NCBI GenBank assembly: GCA_949752735.1
Contig: OX457042.1
Span: forward strand, 60,549,468-60,613,467
Direction: 5' to 3'
Source: Lumbricus terrestris
Taxonomy: Eukaryota; Annelida; Clitellata; Crassiclitellata; Lumbricidae
DNA length: 64,000 nucleotides
Of this stretch, positions 1 to 11,266 are shown in pieces (within the stretch, counting starts at the first letter, position 1; each line of letters starts with the position of its first letter). The notes under the pieces were generated by a model that worked only from the letters and a program-made list of their open reading frames with translations, searched no databases and was not told where the DNA came from. The translations under genes and the position numbers were made by a program.

Positions 1-130
1 TAAAAATAATAATAATAATAATAATACGATATATGTCTATATATATACTATACATATATATATATAATTACATATATCTAGATGTATACCTATGCATATA
101 TATCTATATATATTAAGTTATTATATTAAA
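1..130. repeat. TAA microsatellite and AT-rich DNA
   Basis: Bases 5-27 are a (TAA)n run followed by AT-rich, TATA-like sequence. The LINE that starts next to it ends in a (TAA)n tail at 3066-3134, so this run may be the tail of another copy of the same family just upstream. No gene is seen. Confidence 0.6.
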
Positions 131-1617
131 GCGGCCGCACGTATACTTTGTTCAGGTGAGACTCCTGCCGTGATCTGTGAACAGACATTCGCAGATCTAC
201 AAGCAAAGCATCCAACCCCAACATCGGACCATCTGATTGCTCCACTTCCACCTGACTGTCAGGCGATCCAACTTGCAGAGTCGGAGCTTCGGGACCTCAT
301 CCGCACATTTCCAGCTGGGTCGTCGGGGGGCCCGGATGGACTACGACCACAACACCTTCTGGAGATGATTAAATCCGAGGATGGAGGTCATGCACTCGTC
401 TCTCCAGTCACAGCACTGATCAACTTATTGCTGAAAGGTATTTGCCCGCAGGAAATCAGACCCATACTGTTCGGTGGAACGCTGTTCGCCCTCAAGAAGA
501 AAACAGGTGGCCTCCGACCCATAGTGATTGGATATCTATGGCGGAGATTGGCCTCCAAGGGAGCCAACTCTCACTCAGTGCCCAAGATTTTGTCTTATTT
601 ATCACCTAAACAATTAGGTGTCGGTGTTCCAGGCGGAGCGGAAGCTGCAGTTCATACTTCACGTCGTTTCCTGGCTGAGCTGGATTATAACGCCGTCTTC
701 GTGAAGCTGGGCATTTCAAATGCGCTCAATAGTCTGCATCGGGACCGTATGCTGGATTCTGTTAACTCTCTTCTTCCAGAGATCGCATCTTACTGTCATA
801 TGGCTTACGCAGAATCTTCTAATCTCAAATTTGGTAAATACCCGATAGCGTCTATGGCCGGCCCACAACAGGGTGATCCGCTTGGCCCTTTGTTGTTTTG
901 TCTCCCGCTCCAACCGGCTCTCCTCAAGTTGACTTCTCCTCTAGCCTTCGGATATTTAGACGACATATCCTTGGGTGGTCCTTTAGCCATGGTGGAAGCA
1001 GACATCATTTCGCTGGAGATGGAATGTGCAGCATTGGGCCTTGTATTCAACAGAGCAAAATGCGAAGTGACAGCCGTTGATATGCAGTTAGTCACCCACA
1101 TCGGTTTTAGTCAGTTCACGCGCGTCAACCCAGACTACATTTGTCTCTTAGGAGCACCACTCTCCACCGGATCGGCTCTTCAAATCGCACTCGACATCAG
1201 AGTGGAGGAGCTAAAAAGAGCTATGCTTAGACTAGGTCTAATAGCGCGCCAAGATGCGTTGCTTATTCTCAAAAGCTCTTTGGGCTCCCCAAAGTTATTA
1301 TACAGTCTGCGTTGTGCACCGTGTGTGGATCACCCCACCTTGCTAGAGTACGACCAATGTCTTCGAAAGGGCCTTGAAGACATTTTAAACATCAACTTGT
1401 CAAATTCTCAATGGCTTCAGTCGACCCTCCCCATCAGCATGGGAGGATTAGGAATACGTAGGGTGTCTTCGCTGGCGCTTCCCGCCTTTTTAGCATCTGC
1501 CGCGAGCACCCTCGTCCTTCAGTCTGACATAATCGGAGTGCTTGATTTTCAGCCGGACCCGCAGGTGGAGAAGCTGAAGGCGATGTGGTAGGAGGAACTT
1601 GGAATCAAAATCACAGA
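131..1617 (+). pseudogene. Reverse transcriptase part of an RLE-type non-LTR retrotransposon
   Basis: The frame open from 92 to 1591 encodes a 5'-truncated reverse transcriptase of a LINE. Landmarks are GSSGGPDGLRPQHL near residue 76, GGLRPIVIGYLWRRLASK near 141-158, GGAEAAVH near 180, QQGDPLGPLLFCL near 259 and the catalytic YLDD box near 288. The first catalytic aspartate appears lost: the expected K-L-D-F reads KLGI at about residue 207. The frame stops at TAG (1589-1591), but homologous sequence (EELGIKITE) continues to about 1617, where foreign DNA begins. The rest of the protein resumes at about 2155 in another frame. The downstream zinc-knuckle and PD-type nuclease place it among RLE-bearing LINEs (R2-like in layout). 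Non-functional copy. Confidence 0.85.
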
Positions 1618-2154
1618 AGTCTTCTGTGAGCTAATGTTGTATAGTCTATATAGTCAGTTGATGTTTAGGCGTACGACTAGACCAGCTCAAGGTCAGCGTC
1701 TAGACAGTTAGGCCTGCAGGTGACAGACTGGCGGGAAAGTTAGCGCGGCTCGGCCGACCGTCGCCGGAGAGCGCGAGAGAGAGAGGGATAGGCAGACAGA
1801 CAGACGGATAGACAGAAGGACAGAGCGGCCAGGGGAAGAGTGTACGTCTAGACAGTGAGTTAAGTTGTAGAAGAAGGAGTTGGTAGTAGAGAATAGAAGA
1901 CGTTTTAGAGAACAGTGGAGTTAGATGATAATAGTTGCGTTGCTGTCGTTGAATTCAAGCGTTTGTCGTCGTTGATCCTTTGTTGTGTTATTTGCGTTGT
2001 TATGAAGAAAGAAGAAAATACAAGAAACAGAGCTTTGTTGTAATTGAACAAGTTAAGAACTTTAGAAACTTATACACTAGCTTTAGATACCGAAGTACAG
2101 TGTCTAGGTTAGGCGTAGGCTGCGCTACTTGAACTGTAGAAAAAGGAAGAAAAC
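1618..2154. mobile_element. Insertion splitting the RLE LINE (unclassified, solo-LTR-like)
   Basis: About 540 bp of non-homologous DNA separates the two halves of the LINE protein and shifts its frame from 2 to 1. It holds a GA/CAGA-rich stretch (1770-1830) and no coding capacity. The size and position would suit a solo LTR, but I could not fix TG...CA ends or a clean target duplication, so the class is open and both borders are approximate. Confidence 0.4.
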
Positions 2155-3030
2155 TTTGAAGGTCAAGTGAAGGTTGACATCTTCCCAAATCAAAAGCAAT
2201 CTCAATGGGACAACCCACTACTGCAAAAGACATTTTCGGAACTATCCAACGCACTCACCGATAAATGCGACCAGGCGCGTTGAAATGCAATCACGACTCA
2301 GCATGCCGGAGACTGGCTGCACGCCTTGCCGATCACGTCTTGTGGTTTGAGATTAAGTGACGAAGCTATGAGGGTGGCAGTTGGTTTGCGCTTAGGAGCT
2401 AACATTTGCGAACCACACACATGCACTTGTGGCTCACTTGTCACAGCAAGGGGCGAGCATGGTTTGTCTTGCTCGCTAGGTTTTGGCCGTATGGCCCGCC
2501 ATGGTACACTTTACGATTTGATATACCGTGCTCTTGTTAAAGCTGGATACCCGTCGGCCAAGGAACCTCAGGGATTGGTAAGATCGGACGGCAAACGACC
2601 GGATGGAATCACGCTCATCCCATGGAAAACCGGCAGAGGTTTGGTGTGGGATGCAACATTGGTGGACACATTGGCACCGTCTTACCTTTCCGCTTCAGCC
2701 ATCCGTGCCGGATCAGCAGCAAGCCTGGCGGAGGACAGAAAGAACCAGAAATACAATGCCCTCCTTGATACTCATGTTTTCGTCCCGGTGGCTTTGGAAA
2801 CCTTAGGCCCAATCAACGACAAAGGCCTTGACTTCATCTCAGATTTGGGCCGGCGCCTAACACAAGCAACCGGGGAGCCCCGAGAATCAAGCTTCTTATT
2901 CCAACGTATTTCCATGACTATACAACGTTTTAATGCTGTGGCTTTCACAGGGGCTTTTATTAAGCCCTTAATTGACATGGATGAGGGTGGTTGGACTCGC
3001 CCAAATGCACACAGCTTTTGCACTGTTTGA
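2155..3030 (+). pseudogene. C-terminal zinc knuckle and restriction-like endonuclease of the RLE LINE
   Basis: Reading frame 1 resumes the LINE protein. It includes QSQWDNPLL near 2193, one in-frame TGA at about 2280, and then a continuous frame to 3030. A C-x-C...H...C cluster (HTCTCGS, then GEHGLSC) is followed by KRPDG and LVWDATLVDT, the layout of the PD-(D/E)xK endonuclease that follows the RT in R2/CRE-like LINEs. The protein stop is directly followed by a short 3' UTR and a (TAA)n tail. With the mutated RT motif, the stop codons and the insertion, the copy is dead. Confidence 0.8.
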
Positions 3031-3063
3031 CTGCTTGTGATATTTGTTGAAACAATAAAGGAT

Positions 3064-3065
<2 letters not shown>

Positions 3066-3133
<68 letters not shown>

Positions 3134-3134
3134 G
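3066..3134 (+). repeat. (TAA)n tail of the RLE LINE
   Basis: About 23 uninterrupted ATA/TAA units start 35 bp after the LINE stop codon. The position marks this as the element's 3' tail rather than an independent microsatellite. Confidence 0.85.
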
Positions 3135-3290
3135 GCCTACCCATAATTAATCGTGGTTTGCTTGGGTTCGATGAGCAAGGGCGTAATCGCAAACTTCAAT
3201 TTTCTATGCACTACTCTAGAATGGGTTAGCTAGTCAAGAGGTGAGCAAGGGTAATTGGGTATTAGGCCTCGGTATACAGGCTGTTGCGAT

Positions 3291-4914
3291 CAGGGCCGTA
3301 AATCTGTTTCTAGATGTGGAGAGGGAAAATTTCCTCTTCGGAATTGTGCGCAGTATACCCCTCAAGGACCCCACTGGTCACTGAGTTCAGTGACACCCTA
3401 TATATAGGTTAGTGTTAAGGTTAGTGTTACAATTTTTTAGATTCACCCTCATCATCTTGGCCATACTCATTGCTGCGGATAGGAGACCAGAGTCAACGAC
3501 GTCAGTTTCCTACATCCCCATCTGTCCCTCGCTCTCCTTATGCAATTAGCCATCGACAACCCCATTCACTCCTCGACGTTCACACTACTGCGCATATTTT
3601 TGTGTTCGGACTACAGGGAACAACATGACTAGGGTTCTCTTGCCAAACCATAACACTGGAAAGTACCCAACACAAATTTTTAAGTGGAAAAAATAAACTG
3701 ACAGGAATCTAATCATAATGATATAATGCTGTTAGTGTTTGTCACTTTTCTTATGCACAGATTCAGGCAATGGCTAATTTTTTTATGTAGGCTAATGTGA
3801 AAAACTGTTATAATAGAGAAGGCAGTGTGCATTGGCACTATTTTTTCACACTTACCAGATTGAAGTGGTTTGGAAAACGAAAAAGACTGTATAAATTATT
3901 AACGCCCAGCACTTTTAATCATGAATTTAATTTCTTTAAAATTAGTTGTAATCCTCTTTTAGCCTACAGTCGAATGCGAAACAGCCTAATGCGAACTCGA
4001 GATGAACTGCTGTCAGTACTTCTTTCAAATCTGAGAGCCCACACTCCCAATATGATTACCCTATGTACTTGTATACATGTTATGTATGCCTGGATTATGA
4101 GTGTGTTGTATTGTATATGTATATGAGAATTTATAAAGACCATATTACAGTACTAGCTATTCAGAGACGCTCTCAGCGTGACAGTCCAGAGGAAATAAGA
4201 AAGACTTTAAGCAGCGAAGGGCTGAAGATCTTACTACGGATAGAGGGAGGGAGGTCATTCCACCTAGAAGGGTCTACAATGGCAAACGCTAGGTGTTGGG
4301 TCATGGTAGTCCTTGCCCGAACAACTATATATGTGATAAAGTCCGATCAGCAGACGGAAGAGGGCGGGGAAGATACTGCGGAGAGGTGTTCGTGCATTAA
4401 GTCACAATTAAAGGTTTATATAATAAACCTACACGAGCTTGTCCAGTTTGAGTTTACACGTGTGTATGCAATATACATGTATATGCATAAATATGATTGT
4501 TGTGTTACTTGTCATTACAGTTGGGTTACTTGTCATATACAGTCATTAGCTGTCTTCTCGCTGTATGGCCGCTATCTCCCTGCAGTCTTGCAAGATCATA
4601 GGACATATATTGGGCGTACTTGTCACATCATAAATTCCTTCCCCTTTGTATTAGTGAAGAGGAGATCTTATCTTTCAAATTTCAATGGGTACATTTACAC
4701 CTCTTGTATCAGCTCTAGCTTTTCATCTTACAGAGCAAGTTTCCAAGTATCTACGATTCGATTGTGCAATGTGCAGTCGCCTACAGCTTGCAGACCTTAA
4801 CAGTGTGACACAGCTGAGAGAAATTGTGGGGAGGGAATTCCTTCACGTTCCCTCCCCAGGTTGAAAAGTGGGAAGGGAATTCCCTTCCTTCCCTCCCCGG
4901 GATTTACGGCCCTG
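3291..4914. mobile_element. Non-autonomous hAT transposon, 8-bp TSD GTTGCGAT
   Basis: Left end CAGGGCCGTAAATC (3291) and right end GATTTACGGCCCTG (to 4914) are perfect terminal inverted repeats. They are flanked on both sides by GTTGCGAT (3283-3290 and 4915-4922). A CAGGG terminus with an 8-bp duplication is the hAT signature. Both ends carry subterminal GGGAATTCCC-like palindromes. The 1.6 kb interior holds a 245-codon frame (4063-4800) with no transposase-like motif, and I treat it as chance. A related fragment lies at 43090-43200. Confidence 0.92.
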
Positions 4915-4922
4915 GTTGCGAT

Positions 4923-5612
4923 ATCAGTCATTTAGCCTTGGAAAATGAGGATGTGTAACCTCCCTTACCGTCAGATATTTCCATCAACTGTGTTACATAA
5001 TGTCCATGCAGTGTATCAATAACAATTATTAGTGTAACTTGAGTTGTCAAGGAGGGGTGGGTGGGTTGGTGGAGCAGAAATTTTGCTGAAGAAGATTTCT
5101 GCTCTGCAGGCGGGTAGGACTATTCGACCCCGACCTTCTAAAAGTCCAGCAACTACGCCATTACTCGTAATGCTAATCCCATGCTCGGATAAATCATAAA
5201 GGTGTAGGACTACGTTAATGATCTATGCTATGAGACAAACTGTAAGTAGGTTGGCTACGTACTTTAACCACAGCACCGTCCAGTCTGTCCTTCACCTCTA
5301 TAATAATTATAATGTCGGCCTTTATAACTGCATATCAAGTTAGACTGCAGACTGCTTGTGATATTAATTGTTGTTATTTACTTGCTTTTCACTGGTTCGA
5401 AGGTCTGAGTTTCACCTTCAGTCTTCTGTAGCCTAATCATACGGTAGACCTACATGCTGGCCAATGCTTATAAAATATTATGAGAGGACAGGAAGATGTG
5501 CACATTAACATATCGACGTGAGCGATTATTGCCATGATATAATAGCTATCAGCGCATTTCACCAATGCCAAAAGAACGCAGCACTGTTTTTATCCACAGT
5601 GCATCTCGTTCT
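4923..5612. other. Unassigned intergenic DNA
   Basis: About 690 bp between two transposons. No open frame, RNA gene or clear repeat structure was recognised. Confidence 0.5.
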
Positions 5613-5621
5613 CTCCTAAAC

Positions 5622-6215
5622 GGCACGCCGACAAAAGCGCGCAGGACAAAAGCGCGCAGACAAATGCGAGCAGACAAATGCGCGCAGCGAAAAATACGCG
5701 CAAGACAAAAGCGCTAATCGACATATGCGCGCAACAGGAACAATGAAAAATATACCGACGAAATTATTCATCCAGCTTCTATTTATAAGTATAAAATACC
5801 TTCATCCCGCTTCCATTTCTTAGGCGTTTTATCATTCATCCAGCTTCTATTTAAGATCTATAAAACCTTCATCTAGCTTGAATTTCCTAAGCGTTTTATC
5901 GGTTTTTTAGCTTTAGAGATCGAAGCGGGATGAAGGTATTTAATATATTAAATAGAAGCTGGATGAATGATAAAACGCTTAAAAAATGGAAGCGGGATCG
6001 AGTTAATTTATTTTTCAAATAGAAGCTGGATAAATGGTAAAACGCCGAGGGGCAGAGTGACTATTTTTTGCGGTTTTGTCAATTTCGATTTCATTGTTCC
6101 TGTTGCGCGCATTTTTCGATTAGCGCTTTTGTCTTGCCCGCATTTGTCGCTGCGCGCATTTGTCTGCGCGCATTTGTCTGCGCGCTTTTGTCCTGCGCGC
6201 TTTTGACCGTGCACC
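5622..6215. mobile_element. MULE-like foldback element, 9-bp TSD CTCCTAAAC
   Basis: The target duplication CTCCTAAAC is perfect at 5613-5621 and 6216-6224. The terminal inverted repeats are about 130 bp each (5622-5750 and 6090-6215), built from tandem variants of GACAAAAGCGCGCAG and GACAAATGCGCGCAG. Inside is a second inverted layer of ATTCATCCAGCTTCTATTT-type units. Long TIRs and a 9-bp TSD fit Mutator-like elements, with no transposase present. Open frames across it (5967-6206, 6008-6451) are repeat translations, not genes. Confidence 0.85.
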
Positions 6216-6224
6216 CTCCTAAAC

Positions 6225-7515
6225 AGGCGCTTCTTAGGCGATGGATCGGCTGAGCTGGGCACCGCATTCAAATGCCGCCGCTGCCACCTTGTCAGGAGGG
6301 AGGGAGGGAGGGACGGAGGGAGGGAGGGAGACGCCACTCGAAGCTGATTAAAAGTTTGACGTTCATTATGAAGCGCCTTTATAATTCCGCTCCAAACGAA
6401 CACCGAAAGGAATTTCCATGGGCATTTAGGCTGCCTCAGAGACAGTAGCATAGGCTACGTATTCAACAATTTTGCTTTACAACAATAAGCAGGAATTTAT
6501 GTTTTACATATTAAATCAGACTAGTGCACACAGCAATGCATAGTGTGATGAGAAGATACCTTCCCTGAAATCCCTCAAGTACCGGGTTTTCCTTAGTAAT
6601 CTAAAGAATTTGACACTCTGTATTATGCTTGAATCACAAAAATTACAACAATGTTAAATATTTTCTGACATATTTTAGACAAAAGTCTTAGTCAGTAAAC
6701 AACAAAGACAAAAGCACACAAAAAATAAGTCTATTGTGACTTTTAATTTTCTGTGTTTTACATGCTTTTTTTATTACTGGTCTTCCATTGTCATTCCATT
6801 TTCAAGTATCTGCCATCGCAGAATTTATACCCCTCTTTGCTCCATCTTATGCATGTTTTCCTCTATAGACATTCTTTGCACGCTGCACGCACTTGCCTTC
6901 ATGTAGCATTTTAAAATATTCGCTCCTTCTTTTATGCTTGCAGTAGGCAGAAGAACTTGGCGATGTCTTTTCTGAATAAGAGAACTAGACGTCAAGCCTT
7001 TGCATCAAGGCACATTTTCTCTAAACGCTGCTTTACCTGCCTGAATTTCTTCACAGGTGAGGATAGGCTGATTATCAGTGGTATCACTTTCTGAATTTCT
7101 TCGCAAATGAGCAATCATTGCACATAGCATGAGAGTAACTAGTGGCATCACTGTTCTGAATGTCCTCATAGGCGAAGATGGGCTAAGCCCCATTGGTAGT
7201 CTATCATGTTTACATTTCTTGGAAGGACCAGACAGGAACAGTTTCTTTCTTTCTCTCTTATCACTTATCTCAATTTCGTCACAGAAGAATATGGGCAGTT
7301 GATACTCTTATATGACTTTTTTCAAAGGCAGGTGCTATCTTAATATTCATTGCACTATCTTGTGTTTTGACTTCTCGGTTGTCAGTGTTCGCAGGGTCCC
7401 CAAGACAGCACACTGGTTGAGCATGAAGCTCTGGTTTTCCTGGGCGATTTGAATTTTGCTGATGTTCCAAGTTTACTTTTCATCATAAGCTTTTTGCAAC
7501 CTTTTCACTTTCGGT
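6225..7515. other. Unassigned DNA with a GGGA tract and short minus-strand frames
   Basis: A purine tract (GGGA)n lies at 6294-6330. Two minus-strand frames (7005-7193, 62 codons; 7279-7470, 63 codons) resemble nothing I know and lack clear splice borders. They could be relic exons or chance. Confidence 0.35.
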
Positions 7516-7847
7516 AGCACGACATTTAATCCCGCGACACTTAATGCCGCGACAGTTAATCCCGGACACTTAACCCTCGGGCTACCAAGGGTGCGGTTGC
7601 CACCCCCTCGGTTTTTCCAAAATCAAACTTGTTTCGTTTGAAATAAAATTTTGAAAACATTGGTAGCTGTAGAGGGTTCATTGGCACACATTTTGAGCTA
7701 AAACTTTTTGATGATGCCCCTACCGTTCAAAAGTTATACCTGATATACCCAAGGTACTAAGGGGTTGATACCAACCCCCTTAGATTATCGACTATAACTT
7801 TTGCGCCCTTTAATATTAAGAGACACAAATTTTACCATTCTATAGAG

Positions 7848-8667
7848 CAGGGGTTCTCAAACTTCATTTTTATTGTACCCCCAAGTAATAAAATCGAATG
7901 ATGGCGTACCCCCGCGCCCCAGAAAAGTCATATCAGAAAAATGCCATTGCGACGTTCCCCTTGCAGTGACAACTGAAAGTCCACATAATTATTGGTGACA
8001 TCGTTTATTAGAGTCTAGGGAGCAAAAAAAGTTTTTGAATCATATAATTTTATCAACAAATTTAAAGGGTGATATTGGTCTAAACAACCTCTGTATTATA
8101 AACAAATAGCCAACATAGTGCTGTGGGCTTGTATAGACTAGCACAGATTTGTTTAAATATGGTTTAATATTTGTCAATTTTATTTCAAACGCAAACTACC
8201 CCATGTTTGTTTTTGATAGCAAGCAGTTTAAAAACCAGTCTCATCCAGATATGACGTGCTGAAAGAAATCTCAGAATTGGAAGCTAGAACAGGAAATTAA
8301 TCCTTAGGCCAATTCAGCTATCCACTATTTCAGTTCTATAATACAATAGGTTGAGAATTTCTGGCTTTGGTACTTTAAACCATTTATACATAATTTGTTT
8401 CAACATTATACTGGTAGGCCTAAACATAAATATGTTGTATGCATTGTATAATAAATTATGTGATAATGTGAGTCTAATTATATGTTGTGAAAGAAATAAA
8501 TGACGATTCTGTTATATGTTGCAACGTTGAAAATTATTGCTAATCAAAGAAAGATGGACATAAAGTCTATAAACTAAAAAAATTATATTTCTGGAATTTT
8601 TCGCGTACCCCTTACCGGCGCCTGGCGTACCCCCGCAGGTACGCGTACCACAGTTTGAGAACCCCTG
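7848..8667. mobile_element. hAT MITE, TIR CAGGGGTTCTCAAAC, TSD CTATAGAG
   Basis: The ends CAGGGGTTCTCAAAC (7848) and GTTTGAGAACCCCTG (to 8667) are perfect inverted repeats with 8-bp duplications CTATAGAG at 7840-7847 and 8668-8675. Subterminal GTACCCCC/GGGGGTAC words repeat near both ends. At 820 bp with no coding frame it is a non-autonomous hAT. It inserted into the piggyBac element: sequence either side reads through in the related copy near 45650. Confidence 0.95.
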
Positions 8668-8835
8668 CTATAGAGGGAATGTGGGGCTATATTTCCATGC
8701 TCATTGAGTTGTCTTTTGACAACCGGAAGTGCTCAAAATAAATTAAAAGTATATAAAGGTGTTTTATTTTCATAACATTTTCATGTTTTTTCTATTATAA
8801 CTTATCTATAATTTATTTTTTAATAGAAATAAATT

Positions 8836-9900
8836 ATGCCATTCTGCATAATGAAGAGCTACGGAATACCAACCAAGATTATAGACATCGTCAAGAGCTT
8901 CTACAATGGTAGCCGATGTGCGGTGAGACATGGAGGGGAGGTGGGAGAGTGGTTTCAGATTGTGACTGGAGTGCGGCAAGGATGTGTGCTGTCACCAATT
9001 ATTTTTGCACTGGTGGTGGACGGGGTGATAAAAAGAGCAACGGAAAGCAATAACTATGGACTGAAGTGAATAAGTGCCGACAAGCTTAGCGATTTGGACT
9101 TCGCTGATGACATCGCTCTTCTGGATAACACCTGGGATGGAATAAAAGAATTAACAGACAAAGTACAGGAGGAGGCAGCTAGAGTCGGGCTTGCCATAAA
9201 TCCAGAGAAAACCAAGATCATGAAGATAGGAAAATGGCAAAAAGTGGACACGATCACAATCGACAACAAGCCAATTGAGATGGTGGATGACTTCTGCTAC
9301 CTTGGCAGTACATTGGCAGCGGATAGCAGCTGTGACTAGGACATAAGAATACGTATTGGGAAGGCAAATGCGGCTTTTGGGAAACTGGAGAAGATATGGA
9401 AAAGCGGAGGATGCAGCGTGAAGATCAAGATCCGGTTATATGAGGCAGTGGTGTTGAGCACCCTGCTGTATGGAGCAGAGACGTGGCCAATGACGGTAGC
9501 AAACAACAACAAAAAACTGGAGGCAGCACATCACAGATGGCAAAGAAAAAGTCTGCACGTCTCCTGGAAAGATAAGATCACAAATAAGGCTATAAGAGAA
9601 AGAACAGGACAAGAGAAGCTAGAGAACATCATTAGAAAGAAACGACTTTACTGGATGGGACACGTGGCCCGAATGAATAGTGATAGAAAAGCCAGTCAAG
9701 TGACCAAGTGGACTCCGAAGGGGAAGCGTGGGAGAGGAAGACCAAGGAAAAACTGGATGGGAACGGTTCGAGAAGATCTGAAGTGCTTGGAGATGACGAT
9801 GGAGGATGCTGTTCGGATGGCGATGGACCGGGAGGAGTGGAGAGACTGCGTTGCCCGATGTGCAGTTCTGCACGGGATGGACTAAGTAAGTAAGTAAGTA
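8836..9900 (+). pseudogene. RTE-like LINE reverse transcriptase, 5'-truncated
   Basis: Three collinear frame segments (8836-9069, 9094-9339, 9418-9885) give the C-terminal half of an RT. It runs from GVRQGCVLSPIIFALVV, through the catalytic FADDIALL box, FCYLGSTLAAD, LLYGAETW and RLYWMGHVARM to the basic tail GKRGRGRPRKNWMG. In-frame stops at 9067-9069 and 9337-9339 break it. A short (TAAG)n tail at 9886-9900 follows the stop almost directly, as in RTE-clade LINEs. The element lies inside the piggyBac and is dead. Confidence 0.85.
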
Positions 9901-10507
9901 GAGGGCATTTCTAATACCAAATAATTTGTCTTTTGATGACCGAAAGTGCTCAAAATAAATTAAAATGTATGAAAATGTTGGGTTTTTTTTACAACGCAAG
10001 CCGATATGTCTGCGTAAACGTTTTTCAGCGGCTATAACAGGTTTTTTGTTTTGATTTAACATAAAACAGACTTATTACTAGTTTTTATAGTTGAATATTG
10101 GACTTTATTATAAGTAAACTATTTTTTTTTATATAAATCAAGTTTAAAACAAACAGAATCTAATATATTCCCTATGCGTTAGTATACATTTTGTGGAATC
10201 GACGGGTACCCATGGTAAAAAAAATTCATAATTTCGAAGTGCATTCATATTTTATAAACCTAAATATACCATTTTGTGCAGAAATGAATGCTGAATCCAA
10301 CGGTGTATTACAAGTCATGATATCTCAAACCAAACCCAAAATCCAGGGGGTGGTAACCACCCCCTCATGGTAGTCAGTGTTACAAAAAAAGCATGGTAGC
10401 CTGAGGGTTAATACCGGCAACATTTAATCCCGCGTCAGTTAGTCCCGCCACAGTTAATCCCGGCGACATTTAATCCCGCGACACTTGATACCGCGACACT
10501 TAATACT

Positions 10508-10594
10508 TTGTCTTCTCAACCAATGTCCGTGACTTTAGTGTTGCTCTGGACCATGAGCTCACTTTTGCTCCACACAAGCACTCACTCAGTCGTG
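10508..10594 (+). pseudogene. Fragment of an L2/CR1-like reverse transcriptase
   Basis: Translation gives VRDFSVALDHELTFAPHK, the stretch that follows the catalytic box in CR1/L2-type RTs. The same about 90 bp recur at 11270-11355 in a longer relic, so this is a second copy or a partial duplication. It is cut at 10594 by a mariner end. Confidence 0.6.
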
Positions 10595-10727
10595 TCTGTT
10601 TCTATGAAATCTGGCCATCATGTGTAAATATGAATTGCTTATAAGTCTGTAAAATTGTATTTCGAAATTCTTACTTTTGGTCAAAATATTGGCATAAAAC
10701 CTAAGGGGTCTTTTTTGGCCCACCCTG
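10595..10727. mobile_element. End of a mariner-like element
   Basis: The right terminus reads TTTTTTGGCCCACCCTG followed by TA, a common Tc1/mariner end. The inward sequence CTGGCCATCATGTGTAAAT matches, inverted, the relic at 12413-13156. Only one end is present. Confidence 0.5.
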
Positions 10728-11202
10728 TACATGTAAAAGAGCGCCTTTGAAATAATTTGAAAATCTTGTACGTCGTTTTTCAAGTTGCCAGCTGGGTTGG
10801 CATGATGTGAGTAGCCTACATGTACAATGAAGCAAAATGTGCAAATGCACACAACTTTGAGATAGAATTGATTAATTATCGAGTCAGACGAATAGATTAT
10901 GAGTAATCTAGATACAATGTATGAAAGAGATCTGTGTTTTACACGTTGTTTTAATGATCCGTGAAAGGAAAGATCGAGGAGCGCACCCGCGAGAGATATG
11001 AAAGAGGGTAAAGAGTGAGAATGGAGAAGGAATGGAGGAAGTTACCACTAGACAATTTTTATCCTAAACTTTCGCATATGCGGAAGGGACGAAGGAAGCC
11101 GATGGAGAGAAGAGAAGGGAGAAATTGATAGCAGAGGAATAGTCACCACCACTTTTCAGGGGAAAGTTATGCCCATGCTACTGTATAATAATTAAGAAAA
11201 AT
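10728..11202. other. Unassigned DNA with a dispersed repeat
   Basis: The part near 11130-11180 (CAGAGGAATAGTCACCACC and onward) recurs at 43430-43475, so at least this piece is a dispersed repeat of unknown class. No gene is seen. Confidence 0.45.
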
Positions 11203-11266
11203 TCAGGAAAGGCAGCACCAGCACCAATAACCCATTACCCATATTATGGGCTACTGCCTTTCCTGA
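11203..11266. repeat. Short hairpin repeat
   Basis: TTCAGGAAAGGCAG and CTGCCTTTCCTGA form the arms of a 64-bp stem-loop. It is possibly a tiny MITE or the edge of one. No clear target duplication was found. Confidence 0.5.

Larger units (their letters stand above)
7574..10407. mobile_element. piggyBac-type element, TTAA target duplication
   Basis: TTAA at 7570-7573 and at 10408-10411 brackets termini CCCTCGGGCTACCA and TGGTAGCCTGAGGG, a 14-bp inverted repeat with one mismatch. Internally the motif GTGCTCAAAATAAATTAAAA occurs twice (near 8730 and 9950). No transposase frame is present. It is interrupted by a hAT MITE (7848-8667) and an RTE-like LINE (8836-9900). Partial copies of the same family lie at 13773-14200 and about 45400-45937. 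Confidence 0.9.
7519..10505. repeat. Tandem array of a 15-17 bp unit, split by a piggyBac element
   Basis: Degenerate units such as CGACATTTAATCCCG and CGACAGTTAATCCCG occupy 7519-7573 and resume at 10408-10505 in the same orientation. The unit itself contains TTAA, the piggyBac target, which explains why the 2.8 kb element landed inside. The array may be the subterminal region of a foldback element like that at 5622, but its mirror half is not visible. Confidence 0.75.

Noticed and set aside
4063..4800. 245-codon plus-strand frame inside the hAT at 3291-4914
   Set aside because: No transposase or other domain motif and unusual repetitive Tyr/Met/Cys composition from TATG-rich DNA. Judged chance.
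5967..6451. 147-codon minus-strand frame rich in Lys/Arg/Ala
   Set aside because: It reads through the CAAATGCGCGCAG words of the MULE-like element and the GGGA tract.
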